Below are positions 15,863-23,581 of a DNA stretch of 25,333 bases, piece by piece. Position numbers and translations under genes: made by a program. The stretch covers positions 1 through 25,333 of the forward strand of contig DGED01000068.1 of the NCBI GenBank assembly GCA_002385755.1, written 5' to 3'. The DNA comes from Caryophanales bacterium UBA3935. GTDB taxonomy: Bacteria; Bacillota_I; Bacilli_A; ML615J-28; CAG-698. Position 1 is the stretch's first letter. The number at the start of each line of letters is the position of its first letter. Under the pieces are notes generated by a model that ran no database searches, was not told the origin of the DNA, and saw only the letters and a list, made by a program, of their open reading frames with translations.

Positions 15863-16845
15863 TTTACCAATTCCTTTCTCATGATTGCAAACGACTGAAC
15901 GACGCGCATTCCGGCGTAAAGATAAATTTCGCGGGCCGGGTTAGCGGCGCCCGTGTGCAGGGTCATAAATTTCGCGCCGTTATTTTTCGATTCCTCGCAA
16001 AGCATGCAGAACAGCGCTTTGCCCAGTCCCCGTCTTTGCGCCTTCGGGTGCACGCCGAGACCGGCGAGAAACGCCCTTCCTGACGGCATCGTCGCCAAGG
16101 GGCCGGTAAAACCCAATATTTCGCCGTCTTTTTGCGCGATAATTACCGGCGCCGGTTTTTCTTTTTTCAGGTTATCGCCGATTTGTCGGCGCCAATCCTC
16201 GTTTTTCAAAGCGTCAAATAGCTCGTCGAACCCGTAATGTTTTTCCGGGTCATAAAGGGTTATCGTGTATCCCTCTTCCGCGTTGGCTTTCATCCTCTTC
16301 ACCACCGCGTCCGGGAGCTTGTATTCGCTCAGGTTTACGTGATAGGCGTCTTCCTGGCCGTTGACATTATAACCGTTCGCGAGCAACAGGAAATAAAACG
16401 GCGAATTAAAAGGAATTGCCGGGGCGTTGGGATGCTCGTGCCGGTCATAACCGGGCACGAGCCATTCCAATTTAACCGGGTTGAAGAATAGACAACGGAC
16501 ATATGTTTTGCCTTTGCCTTTTAAAAAGTCTTCCAAGGCAAGCAGGATTTTCGTGCCAATTCCGCGCCGCCAGTAATTTTTATCAACGGCGACGCACGTT
16601 ACGTAACCGGGCGTTTCCCGCGGATCCTTGCCTTGGTTATTGTATACGGCGTTTCCGAAACCGATTATTTTCCCTTCCTTGACGGCGACGAGCAAACCGT
16701 CTTCGTCGAAATGGGGGTTATCCAAGAATTTCGCCCTAAAAGTCTCCGCGGAAAACGGCGCGTAAACGCTGTGCGGGCAAACGCTCTCGTTCCACAGGTT
16801 AATAACGTCATTTATCATTGATGGTTCAAACTTTTTGATTTCCAT
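15859..16845 (-). CDS. Tandem GNAT-family N-acetyltransferase
   Basis: The 328 residues contain two GNAT domains. The first spans about 1-150 with the acetyl-CoA motif VDKNYWRRGIGTKILLALE. The second spans about 185-328 with VHPKAQRRGLGKALFCML and the closing YLYAGMRVVQSF. Both keep the R/Q-x-x-G-x-G/A loop, so both could bind acetyl-CoA, although in many tandem GNATs only one is active. The acceptor substrate is unknown. The SD GGAGG lies four bases before the ATG. It overlaps the serine hydrolase gene by 20 bases and the PIG-L gene by four. Pairing an acetyltransferase with a deacetylase in one operon suggests acetylation and deacetylation of the same class of amine, but this is inference. 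Confidence 0.86.
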   Translation of the reverse strand: MEIKKFEPSMINDVINLWNESVCPHSVYAPFSAETFRAKFLDNPHFDEDGLLVAVKEGKIIGFGNAVYNNQGKDPRETPGYVTCVAVDKNYWRRGIGTKILLALEDFLKGKGKTYVRCLFFNPVKLEWLVPGYDRHEHPNAPAIPFNSPFYFLLLANGYNVNGQEDAYHVNLSEYKLPDAVVKRMKANAEEGYTITLYDPEKHYGFDELFDALKNEDWRRQIGDNLKKEKPAPVIIAQKDGEILGFTGPLATMPSGRAFLAGLGVHPKAQRRGLGKALFCMLCEESKNNGAKFMTLHTGAANPAREIYLYAGMRVVQSFAIMRKELVK

Positions 16846-17914
16846 TTTTCCTCCGATGATAAAAATGGCTAATTATATAATTCCCGAGTTTAGATCTGAA
16901 CGGGATAATTTTTAAATTGGCGCGGGTCGGATGCACCCGGTTTGTCAACAAGGCGAAACCGACGTTATTGGTCTTATCGATAAAAATATTGGTTCCCGTG
17001 AAACCGGTATGCATTATCGTCTCCGGACTCGCCAAATCGCCTGCCGAGGGGTAACTACCCTGCAAGATCCAACCCAAACCGCGGCGATTGCAGTCAAGGG
17101 AAACGCCGGTCCTCATTTCCACCTGCGGCCTAAAAAGTAAATCCACGGTCGGTTCCGACAAAAACCTGCGCCCGCGGAACACGCCGCCGTTTAGGATCAT
17201 TTCAATGAAATGGACAAGATCGGCCGCCGTCGAGAACAACCCGGCGTGGCCGGCGACGCCGCCCAGTATATAAGCCTTTTCATCGTGAACGTCGCCGCGA
17301 AGATAACCGTCGTAAATCTCATCACGGCGCTCTTCCGTCGGCGCGCAGCGCGCCTTGTCCCGGGGATTATACCCGGTATCGTTCATCTCGAGCGGTTTGA
17401 ATATATTCTCGCGGGCGAAAACATCAAGCGCCATGCCGCTCGCCGCCTCGACCGTCAATCCCAATAGGATAAACCCGATATCGGAATACACTATCTTGGC
17501 GTTCTTCTCGTAAACGGGGTCGAACATCCAAATCTTGTCCAAAGTCTCTTCCCTGCTTTTTAGTCGCGCCGCCCTCGGAATATCGGCCGGAAGCCCGGAC
17601 GAATGCGTCAACAAGTCCCAGATAAGGATATTTTTATGGCGAAACTCGGGCAGGTAATTCGCGACGGGATCGTAAAGGCGGATCCTACCGCTTTCAAGCA
17701 AAAGCATGACGGCGGTCGTCGTGCAAACCACTTTGGTGACGGAAGCCAAATCATATAACGTGTCGGGAGAATTCGGCTCCTTTTCCGGGTACAGGCTTCT
17801 ATTCCCGAGGCAGCCGGTATAAACCTTCCCCCCCGCGACCAGACAATAATTCGCGCCGGGGAAAGCCCCGTCCTTTATCGCTTCGTCAATAAGTTCGTTT
17901 ATTTTTTCAATCAT
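16826..17914 (-). CDS. Beta-lactamase-fold serine hydrolase (class C/EstB-like)
   Basis: The 362-residue protein has the three active-site motifs of the family: SVTK (58-61, the S-x-x-K nucleophile), YSD (143-145, in the Y-x-N place) and HTG (302-304). LTHSSGLPAD and AGHAGLFSTA are further marks of the beta-lactamase/transpeptidase-like group, which includes D-aminopeptidases, esterases and penicillin-binding-protein relatives. No signal peptide or membrane helix is present, so a classical wall-synthesis PBP or secreted beta-lactamase is unlikely. A cytoplasmic peptidase or amidase on D-amino-acid peptides is more likely. It overlaps the M19 dipeptidase gene by eight bases. Substrate unknown. 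Confidence 0.88.
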   Translation of the reverse strand: MIEKINELIDEAIKDGAFPGANYCLVAGGKVYTGCLGNRSLYPEKEPNSPDTLYDLASVTKVVCTTTAVMLLLESGRIRLYDPVANYLPEFRHKNILIWDLLTHSSGLPADIPRAARLKSREETLDKIWMFDPVYEKNAKIVYSDIGFILLGLTVEAASGMALDVFARENIFKPLEMNDTGYNPRDKARCAPTEERRDEIYDGYLRGDVHDEKAYILGGVAGHAGLFSTAADLVHFIEMILNGGVFRGRRFLSEPTVDLLFRPQVEMRTGVSLDCNRRGLGWILQGSYPSAGDLASPETIMHTGFTGTNIFIDKTNNVGFALLTNRVHPTRANLKIIPFRSKLGNYIISHFYHRRKNGNQKV

Positions 17915-18809
17915 CTTCTTTTCTCCGGATAATTTTATCTTGATAACGGTTATAAAAGTTTTTATAACATATCTTGGCGATCTCTTCCTCGCCGTAACCC
18001 CGGCGCCGCATCCCTTCGACTATCAAGCCGGCGCGGGTAACGTCAACAACGTCGCGAAGGTTGCTTTCGGGAAATTCCTCGGTAAAATAATCCATAAAGT
18101 CAAAACCGAAAGCCACATTATCTACGCCGATCAATTTCACCGCGTGATCCAAATGATTCAAAAAATACTCGACCGTCTGCTCTTCTCTTTTCCTCGACAC
18201 GAAATTACCGGCGAGGGTCAACCCCAGAAGGCCGCCCGCGTTCTTAAGCGCCTTAGCCTGCTCGTCGGTAAGATTGCGGCGGTGATCGCAAACCGCCTTT
18301 AAATTACCGTGAGAAAATATAACGTTGCGGGGGCCGCGGGCGATAACGTCGTAAAAACTCTTCTCGTTTAAGTGGGCCAAATCAACGATCATTCCCAACT
18401 CGTCCATCTTATCGAGCAATCTTTTCCCCTCGGCCGTAAGGCCGCGGTCGGGATCCCCCTTAACGCCGGTGGCGTAACGGTTTTCCTCGTTCCATGTCAG
18501 CGACGCGTGGCGAAAGCCCAGGCGATAAAAATACTCGATTTCGGGCGCGGCGGGTAAATTTCTTAACCCTTCGAAACCCAAAACGATTTCAAATTCGGAA
18601 AACGCCGGCGCGGGCAGTTCCGAAAGAGCCGTCGCGACCGCCGTTTTTAAATCGAAATCATCGGGCGAATAAAGCGTCCAAATACCGCCGACAACCGGCG
18701 AGGATTTCAACTGCTCCCGGTGATACGAGGCAAAGCGTCCTTCGACGCCTTTTTCCTTTTGGATATAAAGATCATAAAGAATATCGGTATGCAAATCAAA
18801 AATTTTCAT
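17907..18809 (-). CDS. Peptidase M19 (membrane dipeptidase-type) zinc dipeptidase
   Basis: I chose the ATG at 18809, which overlaps the lysA stop as ATGA and has GGGGTG upstream; an ATG at 18830 would add seven residues. The resulting protein has 300 residues. It shows the M19 metal-ligand set: DLHTD (His7, Asp9), Glu80 in LGFEGLR, His146 in IVDLAHL and His167 in FSHGNL, followed by CDHRRNLTD (174-182). M19 enzymes hydrolyse dipeptides and tolerate D-residues at the C-terminal side; bacterial members often act on L-D or D-D dipeptides. No signal peptide. In this operon it could split wall-peptide fragments to free amino acids. The assignment to M19 is firm; the substrate is inference. Confidence 0.92.
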   Translation of the reverse strand: MKIFDLHTDILYDLYIQKEKGVEGRFASYHREQLKSSPVVGGIWTLYSPDDFDLKTAVATALSELPAPAFSEFEIVLGFEGLRNLPAAPEIEYFYRLGFRHASLTWNEENRYATGVKGDPDRGLTAEGKRLLDKMDELGMIVDLAHLNEKSFYDVIARGPRNVIFSHGNLKAVCDHRRNLTDEQAKALKNAGGLLGLTLAGNFVSRKREEQTVEYFLNHLDHAVKLIGVDNVAFGFDFMDYFTEEFPESNLRDVVDVTRAGLIVEGMRRRGYGEEEIAKICYKNFYNRYQDKIIRRKEDD

Positions 18810-20137
18810 TCCGTCACCCCGAAATCGCACGTCGCGACTAAATCGTCCAAGCTTTGGCGCCTGATAGCCTCGGTTATCTTATCGCCTTTAACGAAAATAA
18901 CCGCTCCCCGTTGCAGACCGTTATAATTCATCGACATCGAGTAACAATAAGCCCCGGTGGCGTAGACGACGATTATGTCGCCTATTCGCACCTCATCGAT
19001 ATTAACCGCCTCGGCGATAATATCCGCGCTCTCGCAGCATTTGCCGACGACGTCGTAAAAGTTAAATGAAGGATAGGGATCGGAATCATCATCCGGCTCG
19101 GCGACCCTGTTGGCGACTTCTACCGTGAATTTCGCCTGGTACAAGGCGGGGCGGATATTGTCGCTCATGCCGCCGTCGATAAAGATATACTTCTTCCCGC
19201 CGAATGTCTTTTTCAACAGGCCGACCCGGTATAAGGTAAAACCGCTGTCGCCGACGAGCGCCCGTCCCGGTTCAATCATTAGTTTTTTTAGTTTCAGGCC
19301 GTATTTTTCAACGCGCGATTCGACCGTTTTGATGATTTCGGTCAAAACCCAGCGCAAATCAACCTCGGCGTCGTTTTCAAGATATTTAATCGCGAACCCG
19401 CCCCCCAAATTGAGGACGTCTACTTCCATGCCGTATTTTTGCGCGAACCTTTTTGTAAAGTTGAGCATCGTTTGCGCCGCCGCGATAAAAGACTTCGGGT
19501 TATTGATTTGCGAGCCGATATGGCAATGAAACCCGTCCAAACGCAAATATTTCGCCCGGCGGTAGATATCGACAACTTTATCAATTATTTCCTCGTCGTG
19601 AATCGATTCGCCGAACTTCGACGACAACAGCGACGTCTCGATATAAGCGTGGGTATCGGCATATATGCCCGGGTTAATGCGAAACAATGTATTAATGTGT
19701 TTTTCTTTTTTTTCCGATAAATCTTTCAGGCGCGCGAGCTCGGTATAACTGTCGACGACGACATACTCGACGCCCATTTCCACGGCTTTTTCTAATTCCC
19801 CGTTCGATTTATTATTTCCATGTAACAAAATCCGGTTATTTGGAAAACCGCTTTTTTCAATCAGATGCAGGTCGCCGACGCTGACGGCGTCAATGCTGAT
19901 ATCGCGCCCGGCAAGTATTTTACATAAATACGGGGCTAGAAAGGCTTTCGAGGCATAAACGATTTCCGTCGCGAATTTGTCGCTTCGAAAATACTCTTTA
20001 AAAATATTTATTTTCTCGATAATCCCTTCCTCGTCGTAAACATAAAGCGGGGTCCGGTACCGAGCAGAAAGCTCGGATAAGGAAAAATCCCCGATATATA
20101 ATTCGCCGTTTTTTACTGTCATTGATTTCGTACGCAT
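18806..20137 (-). CDS. lysA: Diaminopimelate decarboxylase
   Basis: The 443 residues form a fold-type III PLP decarboxylase, converting meso-DAP to L-lysine and CO2. Visible marks are the PLP lysine in YASKA (Lys64), FHCHIGSQI (203-211), the phosphate loop NLGGGF (243-248), IEPGRALV (288-295), GKCCES (365-370) and the final ATGAYCYSMSMNYN. Length and motifs are those of LysA rather than ornithine or arginine decarboxylases. The start at 20137 has AAGGA 14 bases upstream; Met6 (20122) is an alternative. It is the first gene of a seven-gene operon with a clear promoter whose leader is only about 20 bases. There is no room for a lysine riboswitch, and none of the other lysine-pathway genes is nearby. 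Coupling with peptidases points to use of recycled DAP as well as, or instead of, biosynthesis. Confidence 0.93.
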   Translation of the reverse strand: MRTKSMTVKNGELYIGDFSLSELSARYRTPLYVYDEEGIIEKINIFKEYFRSDKFATEIVYASKAFLAPYLCKILAGRDISIDAVSVGDLHLIEKSGFPNNRILLHGNNKSNGELEKAVEMGVEYVVVDSYTELARLKDLSEKKEKHINTLFRINPGIYADTHAYIETSLLSSKFGESIHDEEIIDKVVDIYRRAKYLRLDGFHCHIGSQINNPKSFIAAAQTMLNFTKRFAQKYGMEVDVLNLGGGFAIKYLENDAEVDLRWVLTEIIKTVESRVEKYGLKLKKLMIEPGRALVGDSGFTLYRVGLLKKTFGGKKYIFIDGGMSDNIRPALYQAKFTVEVANRVAEPDDDSDPYPSFNFYDVVGKCCESADIIAEAVNIDEVRIGDIIVVYATGAYCYSMSMNYNGLQRGAVIFVKGDKITEAIRRQSLDDLVATCDFGVTE

Positions 20138-20157
20138 AAATTTGTTACCGGTCCTTG

Positions 20158-20193
20158 CTATTTTATTATAACATAATACGCTTTTATTGTTAA
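20158..20193 (-). promoter_or_regulatory. Promoter of the lysA operon (extended -10)
   Basis: On the minus strand, TTAACA (20193-20188) and TATAAT (20170-20165) are 17 bases apart, and TG lies one base before the -10 (TGTTATAAT). The -35 box overlaps the stop codon of the dihydrouridine synthase gene. The predicted transcript start near 20158 leaves a leader of about 20 bases. No terminator separates the synthase gene from lysA, so read-through may add to expression. Confidence 0.85.
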
Positions 20194-21158
20194 CTAATAT
20201 CGATAATTTCCGTAAGAAGCCCTATGAGCTCGTCCTTTGTTTTCACGGTCATCAGCCGTTTTCGCGCGTGACGGATATTCGCCAGCCCCTTTAAATACCA
20301 TGCCGTCCATGACCGCATTTCCATCACCGCGACGGGCTCCGGCTTCTCTTCCAACAATAACGAGAAATGCCTTAAACACAATTCGATTTTTTCCTTGAAT
20401 CCCGGCGGTTCTTTGAGCGGTAATCCGGAAAAATAATCGACCATGTCGCGAATCAGCCAGGGATTTCCAAGCGCGCCGCGACCGACCATTAAATAATCAA
20501 CCCCGGTGACTTCGGCCATTAGCGCCGCGTCCTCAACCGATTTAATGTCTCCGTTTCCAATAACGGGGATGCGAACCGCTTCCTTGACCGCGCGGATATA
20601 ATCCAAATTAACTTTTCCTCGGTACAAGTCGGTTTGCGTCCGGCCGTGAATCGTGATCATCGAAGCTCCTGCTTTTTCGACAGCGCGGGCAATCTCGACG
20701 CAATTTATATGCTTATGATCGAACCCGGCGCGGATTTTCACGCTCACCGGTTTGCTTACGGCGCTTGCGACGGCGCTGACAATCTCAGCCGCCTTCTTCG
20801 GGTCTTTAAGCAGGGCGCAACCGGCATTCGCCTTTAAAACCTTGCGCACGGGACACCCCATATTGATATCAAGGATGTCAAACTCCGCTTTTCTCTCAAG
20901 CAGGCGCGCAGCCTCGGCCAAAGTTTCCGCCTCGCCGCCAAAAACCTGCAAAGCCACCGGCCTTTCCTCCGGGTAAGTTTTCGCGAGTTCCCATGTTTTA
21001 TCATTATCATAGAGTAGGCCGTTTGCGCTAATCATTTCGGAAAAAACCAACCCGGCGCCAAACTCCTTCGCGATGCGTCGGAAAGCCGGATTAGTATAAC
21101 CGGCCATCGGGGCCAGGACTATTCTGTTTTTTATGTCTACGTTTCCTATCTTCATCAT
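20190..21158 (-). CDS. dusB: tRNA-dihydrouridine synthase, DusB type
   Basis: The 322-residue FMN-dependent enzyme reduces uridines to dihydrouridine in tRNA D-loops. Marks are the start VLAPMAGYTNPAFRRI, the FMN region VALQVFGG, DINMGCPVRKV and the catalytic Cys114 in NAGCALL. Others are VSVKIRAGFD, ITIHGRTQTDLYRG, IPVIGNGDI and VGRGALGNPW. Length and motifs fit DusB of the Bacillota. The start may be Met1 or Met2 (ATGATG). The SD is weak (AAGATAAG), and the predicted leader is only about 10-12 bases, so it is close to leaderless. It has its own promoter directly after the LRR lipoprotein gene. It is a housekeeping gene without an obvious link to its neighbours. Confidence 0.94.
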   Translation of the reverse strand: MMKIGNVDIKNRIVLAPMAGYTNPAFRRIAKEFGAGLVFSEMISANGLLYDNDKTWELAKTYPEERPVALQVFGGEAETLAEAARLLERKAEFDILDINMGCPVRKVLKANAGCALLKDPKKAAEIVSAVASAVSKPVSVKIRAGFDHKHINCVEIARAVEKAGASMITIHGRTQTDLYRGKVNLDYIRAVKEAVRIPVIGNGDIKSVEDAALMAEVTGVDYLMVGRGALGNPWLIRDMVDYFSGLPLKEPPGFKEKIELCLRHFSLLLEEKPEPVAVMEMRSWTAWYLKGLANIRHARKRLMTVKTKDELIGLLTEIIDIS

Positions 21159-21167
21159 CGCTTATCT

Positions 21168-21203
21168 TAAGATTATTATAACATGAAACCGAACAAATGC
21201 AAA
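21168..21203 (-). promoter_or_regulatory. Promoter of the dihydrouridine synthase gene (extended -10)
   Basis: On the minus strand, TATAAT (21180-21175) is preceded by TGT, an extended -10. The -35 candidate is TTTGCA (21203-21198), a weak match at 17-base spacing. The 12-mer ATGTTATAATAA is identical to that in the lysA promoter. The predicted transcript start near 21168 is only about 10 bases before the ATG. Confidence 0.7.
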
Positions 21204-21211
21204 CATAACTT

Positions 21212-22561
21212 TCAATCGCGCGGCTCGATTTCGAAGTTTGCGTAAATCAAGGTTATTTGCTCGAACATTGATCGCAAGTTCTCTAGATTGTCAAGGTCAG
21301 TGCGCACGCTCTGTAATTTTCCGCACCAGCTGAAGACGTGATCGCCGATCGCTATGACCGACGGCGGTATATACACCTCGACAAGCGAGCTGCAGGCAAA
21401 AAAAGCGTGGGGATTGATCTTTCTAACCTCGTCGCCGATTATTAGCTCCTTAAGCATGCTGCATCCGGAAAAAGCCTGAACGCCGATAATCTCCGCGTGG
21501 ATCTCGGCCCTTTCGACGCGAGTGCAGTTTTCGAAAACACCGGCGCCCATCGTTTTCAAAGAAGCGGGCAGGACGATCTCCGCGATCAAATCACAATTGT
21601 AAAAGGCCAAATCCCCGATATGCGAAAGCGTCGCGGGAAATACCGCTTCCGTTAACGCCCAGCAATCGGCGAAAGCCTCGGCGCCGATTACTTCGAGCCC
21701 CTCGGGAAACTCAATCTTTGTAAGAGAGCGGCAGTTATAAAACGCCCGCTCCGCGATTTCCTTTAAAGAAGCGGGGAAAACAACGTTTTTAATCCGGAGA
21801 TTGTCTTGAAAAGCCCCGGCGGAAATACCGATAACGGGGATTCCGTCAAGCTCGTTCGGAATAACGACCGTTTCTTCGTCGCCATAATAAGCGCCGATAT
21901 AATAGCCGCCATCAGCGTACTCGGTCTTAAAATCAATCCTTTCGTAAACGGGCGCGATTACGATATCGGAAGTAATGTTTTCAAAATTCTTATCCCAACC
22001 GAGAAAAACATAACCCGCGCGCTCCGGCGGCTCCGGGCTTAACGCGGCCTCGCCGTGTAAAACCGTTGCTTCCGCCAATACCAGGCCTTCCCAATCAACA
22101 AAAACAACCGTATACGCGCGCTTTTGATAACGCGCCCTGACGATCAGGTCGCCGGTTATATTATCCAAAGGCTGATCCCAACCGATAAACTCATAACCCT
22201 CGCGTTCCGCCGCGGGAGGATTATCGATTCCCGTCCCGTACTCGACCTCCATGGCCTCAATCACGCTGTCGTCGTAATCGAGAAACTTAACCGTTAATAC
22301 TTTTTTCGCCCATTGCGCGTAAAGCGTCGTGTTTCCGGTAAAAATGGAATTATCGTCATACTTACGGCCGGCCTCGTCATGCCAACCCAAAAATTCGCGA
22401 CCCTCCATTTGCGGGAGAGGAAGGTTTACCGGCTCGCCGCCCACCTCGATGTCGGGAAATAGTTTTTCCCCGTCGGAGTAAAACGAGACCGTGTATTTTT
22501 CCCCTCCGCATGCCGTTAAAAATAAAAGCAAAACTAAAAACGCAAGCGATAATTTTCTCAT
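21212..22561 (-). CDS. Surface lipoprotein with InlB B-repeats and BspA-type leucine-rich repeats
   Basis: The 449 residues start with a lipoprotein signal (hydrophobic 6-15, lipobox LTAC, Cys18), so it is anchored to the outer face of the membrane. Three B-repeat modules (Listeria-Bacteroides repeat, PF09479 type) span about 23-86, 88-147 and 149-208. Each holds a core like REFLGWHDE, YEFIGWDQP or YVFLGWDKN and ends in LYAQW, VRARY or IAPVY. From about 225 to 420 follow LRR_5 (BspA) repeats with recurring AFYNC, AFADC, AFSGC and AFFAC units. Such combinations occur in surface proteins of gut and anaerobic Bacillota and are thought to bind proteins or matrices. The ligand is unknown. It stands alone between the bioY terminator and the dus promoter. 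No convincing promoter was found before it. Confidence 0.88.
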   Translation of the reverse strand: MRKLSLAFLVLLLFLTACGGEKYTVSFYSDGEKLFPDIEVGGEPVNLPLPQMEGREFLGWHDEAGRKYDDNSIFTGNTTLYAQWAKKVLTVKFLDYDDSVIEAMEVEYGTGIDNPPAAEREGYEFIGWDQPLDNITGDLIVRARYQKRAYTVVFVDWEGLVLAEATVLHGEAALSPEPPERAGYVFLGWDKNFENITSDIVIAPVYERIDFKTEYADGGYYIGAYYGDEETVVIPNELDGIPVIGISAGAFQDNLRIKNVVFPASLKEIAERAFYNCRSLTKIEFPEGLEVIGAEAFADCWALTEAVFPATLSHIGDLAFYNCDLIAEIVLPASLKTMGAGVFENCTRVERAEIHAEIIGVQAFSGCSMLKELIIGDEVRKINPHAFFACSSLVEVYIPPSVIAIGDHVFSWCGKLQSVRTDLDNLENLRSMFEQITLIYANFEIEPRD

Positions 22562-22590
22562 TTTCCCAAACTTTCTTATAATATTTTCTC

Positions 22591-22617
22591 AACAAAAAGA
22601 AGGGTTGATATCAACCC
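22591..22617 (-). terminator. Terminator of the fab-bioY operon overlapping the bioY stop codon
   Basis: A perfect 16-base palindrome, GGGTTGATATCAACCC (22602-22617), forms a stem of about six base pairs with a small loop. It is followed on the minus strand by TTCTTTTTGTT. The bioY TGA stop (22613-22611) lies inside the stem. The stem is short, so termination may be partial, and part of the transcription may continue into the LRR lipoprotein gene. Confidence 0.68.
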
Positions 22618-23141
22618 GTTTGTTTTAGGTATTCTTTAATTTTACTGCCCAAACCGGCGGCGAGCAACGCCTTCGCGCAATCGGGAAGAAAAAATGCCGC
22701 CAAGCCGGAAAGCGCGTTAAAATAAGAGGCGCTCATGACGAGCGATAAAGATACCGCTCCCGCCAGATAAACAAGCGCGACCCCGAATATGATATTGACG
22801 GCCGTCAGCCGTAAAAACGACCGGTCGCCGCGAAAGCAAGCGATCAAAAATGCGGCTAAGGGAAAGGCAAGAATAAATCCCCCGGTCGGCCCCGCCAAGA
22901 CGGACGGCCCGCTTTGGTAGTTGCTGAAGACGGGGAGGCCGATTATTCCGATCGTTATATATAAAACCATGCTTAGGAAAGCTTCCGCCGGGCGGAGCAT
23001 TATCCCCGCCATCATCACGACTAGCGTTTGCAAGGTGACGGAAACATTAAGCGCCGAGAGCGGCACGGAAGGAAAAACGACCGTCAAGACGCACATCATT
23101 GCGGTAAAAGCCGAAACGCTGACCATGCTTTTAATCTTCAT
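22611..23141 (-). CDS. bioY: Biotin transporter substrate-binding subunit BioY
   Basis: The 176-residue membrane protein has about six hydrophobic helices and the BioY marks LNVSVTLQTLVVMMAG (from about 31) and GPSVLAGPTGGFILAFP (78-94). BioY is the S component of the ECF biotin uptake transporter; the energy-coupling subunits are not in the window and are probably shared and encoded elsewhere. It starts two bases after fabZ, so biotin uptake is co-transcribed with fatty-acid synthesis genes. This makes sense because acetyl-CoA carboxylase needs biotin. No BirA operator-like palindrome lies directly upstream, which is expected inside an operon. Confidence 0.93.
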   Translation of the reverse strand: MKIKSMVSVSAFTAMMCVLTVVFPSVPLSALNVSVTLQTLVVMMAGIMLRPAEAFLSMVLYITIGIIGLPVFSNYQSGPSVLAGPTGGFILAFPLAAFLIACFRGDRSFLRLTAVNIIFGVALVYLAGAVSLSLVMSASYFNALSGLAAFFLPDCAKALLAAGLGSKIKEYLKQTG

Positions 23142-23143
23142 AA

Positions 23144-23578
23144 TTACATTAAGGTGAACATAATCTCACATTCGCAAGCCAGCTCATCGCCAACCTTCGC
23201 AATCCCCTTGCTCACGCCAAAGGCCCCGCGTTGCTTAATAAGCACCGCTTCCAAGGTCAGCGTATCCCCGGGGATGACCTTCCGTCGAAATTTCGCCGCT
23301 CGGATACCGGCGAAATACGCGGTCTTGCCCTTGTTTTCCTCGGCAAGAAGCAACGAAACGGCCCCGACCTGCGCCAGCGCCTCTACAATCAAAACGCCGG
23401 GCATAACGTGTTCCTGAGGAAAATGTCCCTGGAAATACGGATCTCCCGCCGTCACGCATTTAACGCCGACCGCTCTTTTTCCCACTTCCAATTCATCTAT
23501 CCGATCTACCAACAAAAAGGGATGACGGTGCGGAATCACTTCTTGGATTTGATTGCTGTTTAACACCATCTGCTTCAT
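23144..23578 (-). CDS. fabZ: 3-hydroxyacyl-[acyl-carrier-protein] dehydratase FabZ
   Basis: The 144-residue hot-dog-fold enzyme dehydrates 3-hydroxyacyl-ACP in the fatty-acid elongation cycle. It has [11 protein letters not shown] (15-25), the catalytic His52 in FQGHFP and Glu66 in [10 protein letters not shown], 14 residues apart as in E. coli FabZ (His54/Glu68). Length and motifs are normal and the branch is FabZ, not FabA. It lies three bases after fabF and two bases before bioY. In many Bacillota accB sits between fabF and fabZ; here it is absent. Confidence 0.95.
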   Translation of the reverse strand: MKQMVLNSNQIQEVIPHRHPFLLVDRIDELEVGKRAVGVKCVTAGDPYFQGHFPQEHVMPGVLIVEALAQVGAVSLLLAEENKGKTAYFAGIRAAKFRRKVIPGDTLTLEAVLIKQRGAFGVSKGIAKVGDELACECEIMFTLM

Positions 23579-23581
23579 CTC

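Noticed and set aside
20138..20189. Lysine riboswitch or T-box before lysA
   Set aside because: The whole gap is 52 bases and the predicted leader about 20 bases; neither structure fits.
22562..22600. Promoter for the LRR lipoprotein gene
   Set aside because: A TATTATAAG stretch resembles a -10, but no acceptable -35 lies at 16-18 bases, so I did not annotate it. Read-through from the weak bioY terminator is an alternative.
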